64,000 nt of DNA from NCBI RefSeq assembly GCF_900107625.1, contig NZ_FNQK01000002.1, positions 62,001 to 126,000 on the forward strand. Direction: 5' to 3'. Position numbers and translations under genes: made by a program. The notes under the pieces were generated by a model. The model did no database searches. It saw only the letters and a program-made list of their open reading frames with translations, and had not been told where the DNA came from. Origin of the DNA: Bizionia paragorgiae. GTDB taxonomy: Bacteria; Bacteroidota; Bacteroidia; Flavobacteriales; Flavobacteriaceae. This document shows, piece by piece, positions 62,766-64,000 of this stretch (position 1 is the stretch's first letter; each line of letters starts with the position of its first letter).

Positions 62766-62865
62766 AACTATGGAGTAACTATTGGGTAGCCAAGTAGTCG
62801 ATTTTAGGCATTTGGTATTACTACGAGATATATAATAGCACTTAGGGTGTTCCGGTTTTTTTAAA

Positions 62866-62938
62866 CCGTCGCGCTTTACGCTATATCTTTTCTTTTTGTT
62901 GAAAAAAAAGAAAAGGATGCCGCTGCAATCGCTAACAC
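62866..62938. repeat. Dispersed structured intergenic repeat, copy B
   Basis: Read on the minus strand it gives GTTAGCGAT, CGGCATCCTTTT, a hairpin of CTTTTCTTTTT with AAAAAGAAAAG, AAAAGATATAG and AGCGCG in the same order as copy A (48951-49018). The hairpin bases differ from copy A but remain complementary. Confidence 0.65.
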
Positions 62939-62979
62939 ATAATTTTAGTATATTTAATATTCTAAACTAATCATTAAGC

Positions 62980-64000
62980 ATGAAACTCATTAAAAACCTA
63001 CTTAAGGGCATCCTTATTCTTTTCGCCTTATTAATTGCAACGCTATACCTAACAGATACCGATTACCTTCTAAAGGCAGTCCGTACAATATATATGCAAG
63101 GTTATACCACAGCTTTTTTAGACGACTACCATAAATTCGACAATCGCGTTGTAAAAAACGGCACACCACAACCGTGGCCTAACCATGCCGACTATAATCG
63201 TGCTAAAGAAACAGAACGCTTAAACAAAGCCAATAAAGACTGGGGGACTATCGCTTATGTGATTATTAAAAACGATAGCATCTGGTTTGAAAATTATTAT
63301 GATGGCTACAATAAAGATTCAAAAACCAACTCATTTTCTATGGCCAAAAGTTATGTTTCTGGTTTAATGGGTAAAGCGATAATGGAAGGCTATATTAAAA
63401 GTTTAGATCAGCCAGTTTGTGATTTTATCCCGGAATTTTGCGAGGGTAAAGCGGCAAAAATGACCGTTGGCGACTTATCGCGTATGAGTTCGGGTACCAA
63501 TTGGGATGAAGCCTACTACTCACCGCTTTCTATTACTACCCGTGCTTACTTTGACGACGATTTAGAAAAAGTAATACTAGGCTTAAAAATGGATAAGGAA
63601 CCAGGAACAGCATTTAAATATGCTAGTGGCGATACGCAAATGCTAGCCATGGTAATTGAAAAGGCAACCGGTAAAAAATTATATGATTATTTAACCGAGA
63701 GCTTTTGGAAACCTCTAGGTAGTGAAAACGAAACCCTTTGGCAAGTGGATAGCGACGACCATGATTTGGTAAAAGCCTACTGCTGCATTGCCAGTAATGC
63801 CAAAGATTTTGCGCGTTTTGGTAAACTATATAAAGACCACGGAAAATGGAATGGCAAGCAAGTATTAGATTCTACATTTGTAGCGAAATCTATACAACCT
63901 GTGTTTCCTTCAAGCCCAGAATATGGCTACGGATGGTGGCTAAAAAACCATAATGAAAAACACTTTTTTATGATGCGTGGACATTTAGGACAGTATGTTA
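62980..64000 (+). CDS. Serine hydrolase, class C beta-lactamase-like (3' end outside window)
   Basis: 340 residues are visible, open at the right edge. N-terminal TM or signal anchor (NLLKGILILFALLIATLYL), then a beta-lactamase/DD-peptidase-like domain with the SxxK nucleophile in NSFSMAKSYVSGLMGKA and the Tyr motif in FKYASGDTQMLAMVIEKATGK. The C-terminal KTG/HxG-like motif would come after RGHLGQYV. The family includes penicillin-binding esterases and DD-peptidases; substrate unknown. The membrane anchor means it works in the periplasm. Confidence 0.88.
   Translation, partial: MKLIKNLLKGILILFALLIATLYLTDTDYLLKAVRTIYMQGYTTAFLDDYHKFDNRVVKNGTPQPWPNHADYNRAKETERLNKANKDWGTIAYVIIKNDSIWFENYYDGYNKDSKTNSFSMAKSYVSGLMGKAIMEGYIKSLDQPVCDFIPEFCEGKAAKMTVGDLSRMSSGTNWDEAYYSPLSITTRAYFDDDLEKVILGLKMDKEPGTAFKYASGDTQMLAMVIEKATGKKLYDYLTESFWKPLGSENETLWQVDSDDHDLVKAYCCIASNAKDFARFGKLYKDHGKWNGKQVLDSTFVAKSIQPVFPSSPEYGYGWWLKNHNEKHFFMMRGHLGQYV

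Larger units (their letters stand above)
62632..62979. other. Intergenic region, 348 bases, with tandem repeats and a dispersed repeat
   Basis: No coding frame is seen. It holds an 11-bp tandem repeat (62722-62765) and copy B of the dispersed structured repeat (62866-62938). The last 35 bases before the serine hydrolase start are AT-rich and may carry its promoter, but no clear TAnnTTTG was found. Confidence 0.5.

Noticed and set aside
1-64000. CRISPR arrays, insertion sequences, integrases, rRNA genes, replication origin
   Set aside because: I found no spaced direct repeats of CRISPR type, no transposase or integrase, no rRNA, and no dnaA-box cluster in the window.

Overview
The window is chromosomal DNA of a marine-type member of the Flavobacteriaceae (Bacteroidetes). 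The grounds are AT-rich DNA, SusC/SusD and TonB receptors, many SPase II lipoproteins, a short-chain-dehydrogenase-type threonine dehydrogenase, a fused HemC-HemD, and promoters of the Bacteroidetes TTTG/TAnnTTTG type with few Shine-Dalgarno sites. No organism name can be read from the sequence.

Layout. 1-834 (minus): start of a SUF iron-sulfur operon (sufA, sufB 5' part). 942-5533 (minus): four secreted proteins, namely an LVIVD choice-of-anchor-B lipoprotein, a seven-repeat propeller lipoprotein, an MbnP-like lipoprotein and a di-heme MauG/MbnH-like peroxidase. 5734-12489: thiL, an alpha/beta hydrolase, an M13 peptidase, two lipoproteins and a threonine dehydrogenase. 12603-22388 (minus): LytS-type sensor kinase, zinc metalloprotease, SusC, SusD, then a LytTR regulator behind a terminator, which looks like a protein or peptide utilisation locus. 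A tRNA-Asn with a textbook promoter and rseP follow.

24215-35568 is a metal-homeostasis block: SCO-like copper protein, feoA-feoB-Cys-rich small protein, a DtxR/MntR regulator divergent from a TonB receptor, a thioredoxin, and a metal ABC transporter whose two permeases both carry cytoplasmic winged-helix tails. 35642-38215 is an ECF sigma factor with an anti-sigma protein carrying a TonB-type C-terminal domain. 38357-39139 is a TerB-DnaJ protein.

39342-42990 (minus) is a small type VI secretion cargo island: a leaderless metzincin-like protein, a small lipoprotein (possible immunity protein), VgrG, an ORF interrupted by one in-frame stop, and an 18-codon PAAR remnant. It is the most novel-looking part of the window. 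43534-48907 holds bacilliredoxin, lipid genes (PlsC, acyl-ACP desaturase), an HD hydrolase, an enoyl-CoA hydratase and a sensor kinase.

49062-60917 is a nearly complete heme pathway in two divergent arms around an AraC regulator: hemH-MATE-hemJ on minus, and hemA-hemCD-hemE-EI24-GNAT-hemF-ychJ-hemB on plus. 61029-64000 has a CNNM/CBS protein, a DNA repair methyltransferase and a truncated serine hydrolase.

Iron ties much of this together. A 17-bp inverted repeat (TTTAGATT-N-ATTCTAAA type) lies just downstream of the -7 element at sufA and feoA, and in the leader of the AraC gene; a related 16-bp perfect palindrome lies between the MntR-like gene and its divergent receptor.
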